From positions 7,586,071 to 7,650,070 of the forward strand of contig NC_080731.1 of assembly GCF_019097595.1 (NCBI RefSeq): 64,000 nucleotides of DNA. Reading direction: 5' to 3'. The position numbers and the translations under genes were made by a program. How positions within the stretch are numbered: the stretch's first letter is position 1; every line of letters begins with the position of its first letter. The notes under the pieces are model-generated. The model was given only the letters and a program-made list of their open reading frames with translations, was not told the origin of the DNA and did no database searches. The DNA is from Hemibagrus wyckioides (Eukaryota > Chordata > Actinopteri > Siluriformes > Bagridae). Shown here piece after piece: positions 62,999 through 64,000 of this stretch.

Positions 62999-63708
62999 AC
63001 TGTAATTACGCATTATTGCACGAAATTATTTAACGCTTGTTCTAGTCAAACATTATGTTTTTATCAATAACAAAATAGCGAATACATTTTTAACAACTTC
63101 CTTACATGTTTCTGTTTGTGTTTGGTGTGCAGAGAAACGCCTGGTCTCTTTGTGCGTGGGCTGCGGGAATCAGATCCACGACCAGTACATCCTGCGCGTG
63201 GCGCCCGACCTCGAGTGGCACGCGGCGTGTCTCAAATGCGCGGAGTGTAACCAGTATCTGGACGAGTCATGCACTTGCTTTGTCCGGGACGGCAAGACGT
63301 ACTGTAAACGTGACTACATCAGGTAAGACAGACATGTTGAGCCACACAGTTTTAAGGATTTAAAAAAAGAAGAAGAAGAAAAAGGAGCTCATGATTTAGT
63401 GAAGAACCTGCGGCTCGAGCTCACGCTGTCACTCTCGTGCCCTCTCCCTCGTCTTTACACCACTGCACCTATATGCTAATGCAGTGGAGCTCTAGTGTAA
63501 TTATGCTGTGTGCTCACGCGCAGGGCGAGACAACAAATTGCTACAAACTATAAAAATTCATATTCTACTTAAAGATGGTGTCTTAAAGGAACAAAAAGAG
63601 AAATTTAATTATTGAGTTAATCATTTAATAATTTTGATGGATTAAATACTTATCGTGTCAGATGTTTTATCGTACAAACGATTTACCAGTTAGCATTCTA
63701 TATAAACT

Positions 63709-63764
<56 letters not shown>

Positions 63765-63781
63765 ATATAATAGGCTAGTGC

Positions 63782-63850
<69 letters not shown>

Positions 63851-64000
63851 GTGTTGCTGTGTTTCTTATTGATTTTATGTTTCTTCCAAGCATATACTTT
63901 ATTCAATTATTATATTAAAATTCAAGGATGTGGAGCACACTTCCTATTCTGCTTCCTGTACCCTGAACTTCGAGCCTCATTTTTTCCCCAGACTCTACGG
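62695..64000 (+). CDS. isl1: isl1 LIM-homeodomain transcription factor (5' part, exons 1-3 partial)
   Basis: Exons 62695..62722, 63133..63322 and 63992..64000 (continuing). All junctions are GT-AG and in phase. The spliced protein starts [20 protein letters not shown] and covers the whole first LIM domain. Its zinc ligands follow C-x2-C (residues 17, 20)…H-x2-C-x2-C-x2-C…C-x2-D (WHAAC, KCAEC, TYCKRD). It ends at R-L-Y-G, entering LIM2. ISL1 is a nuclear factor that specifies motor and sensory neurons, pituitary, pancreas and heart field cells; LIM domains bind LDB cofactors. The MGDMGDPPK start separates it from ISL2. Relative to the usual Isl1 it has V for I in RLVSL and A for S in RVAPDL, which may mean the fish isl1b/isl1l paralogue. 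The second LIM and the homeodomain lie beyond the window. Confidence 0.93.
62723..63132 (+). other. isl1: isl1 intron 1
   Basis: 410 bp, gtaagt…gtgtgcag. Contains an (ATT)n run at 62968-62997. AT-rich otherwise. Confidence 0.9.
63133..63322 (+). CDS. isl1: isl1 exon 2 (LIM1)
   Basis: 190 nt between acceptor 'tttggtgtgcag' and donor ATCAG|gtaaga. It encodes the complete first LIM zinc-binding domain and exits with AG of an Arg codon. Confidence 0.95.
63710..63760 (+). repeat. (ATT)n microsatellite in isl1 intron 2
   Basis: About 16 ATT units. Confidence 0.95.
63782..63850 (+). repeat. (AAT)n microsatellite in isl1 intron 2
   Basis: About 22 AAT units with one TACTAAT interruption. Confidence 0.95.
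63992..64000 (+). CDS. isl1: isl1 exon 3 start (cut by window end)
   Basis: After the acceptor 'attttttccccag', ACTCTACGG completes Arg and gives Leu-Tyr-Gly, exactly the residues expected at the start of LIM2 in Isl1. Confidence 0.9.

Larger units (their letters stand above)
63323..63991 (+). other. isl1: isl1 intron 2
   Basis: 669 bp, gtaaga…ttccccag. It holds (ATT)n at 63710-63760 and (AAT)n at 63782-63850, a face-to-face pair able to fold into a long hairpin about 140 bp before exon 3. Confidence 0.9.

Overview
This window is vertebrate nuclear DNA, most likely from a teleost. Spliced genes are separated by a very long AT-rich, microsatellite-laden non-coding stretch, with decayed Tc1-like DNA transposons, small non-autonomous elements and tRNA-headed SINEs. 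Repeat modules of the 'gataagggcgtctgccaaat' type and several dtx3l-like traits recall otophysan fish such as catfishes. The species call is inference from memory of repeat families, not a search.

Layout. 1-2870: the last coding exon (1161-1263, +) and 3'UTR of parp8, ending at a poly(A) signal at 2844. 3864-4827: a 20-bp minisatellite fused to a Tc1-like remnant. 4868-8019 (-): a complete four-exon dtx3l-like RING/Deltex E3 ligase gene of 436 codons, tail-to-tail with parp8, with an interferon-response-type promoter motif at 8173. 8200-62300: about 54 kb with no recognisable protein gene. It holds a TATA-containing CpG-rich candidate promoter at about 10.9 kb, several blocks that look like conserved non-coding elements (best at 27.2-27.5 kb), transposon remnants, and dozens of simple repeats, including an 800-bp TG tract, a 380-bp TTA/TTG array and a 35-unit 21-bp minisatellite at 58.4-59.1 kb. 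62305-64000: promoter, 5'UTR, exons 1 and 2 and the first 9 bases of exon 3 of a LIM-homeodomain isl1 gene (+), which runs off the right end.

How it fits together. The order parp8 - gene desert - isl1 matches the vertebrate ISL1 locus, where the desert is known to carry long-range neural and sensory enhancers. The candidate non-coding elements here would most simply be isl1 regulators. The dtx3l-like gene appears to be an insertion or duplication between the two ancestral neighbours. It retains introns, so it is not a retrocopy, and it has an apparent interferon-type promoter of its own.

Most notable observations: both minisatellites look seeded by pieces of transposable elements; the dtx3l-like gene has a GAAAGTGAAA motif about 155 bp upstream of its start; (AAT)n and (ATT)n tracts recur as face-to-face inverted pairs, one of them inside isl1 intron 2; and an in-frame upstream ATG could extend Isl1 by 64 residues. 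I found no convincing novel multi-gene system.
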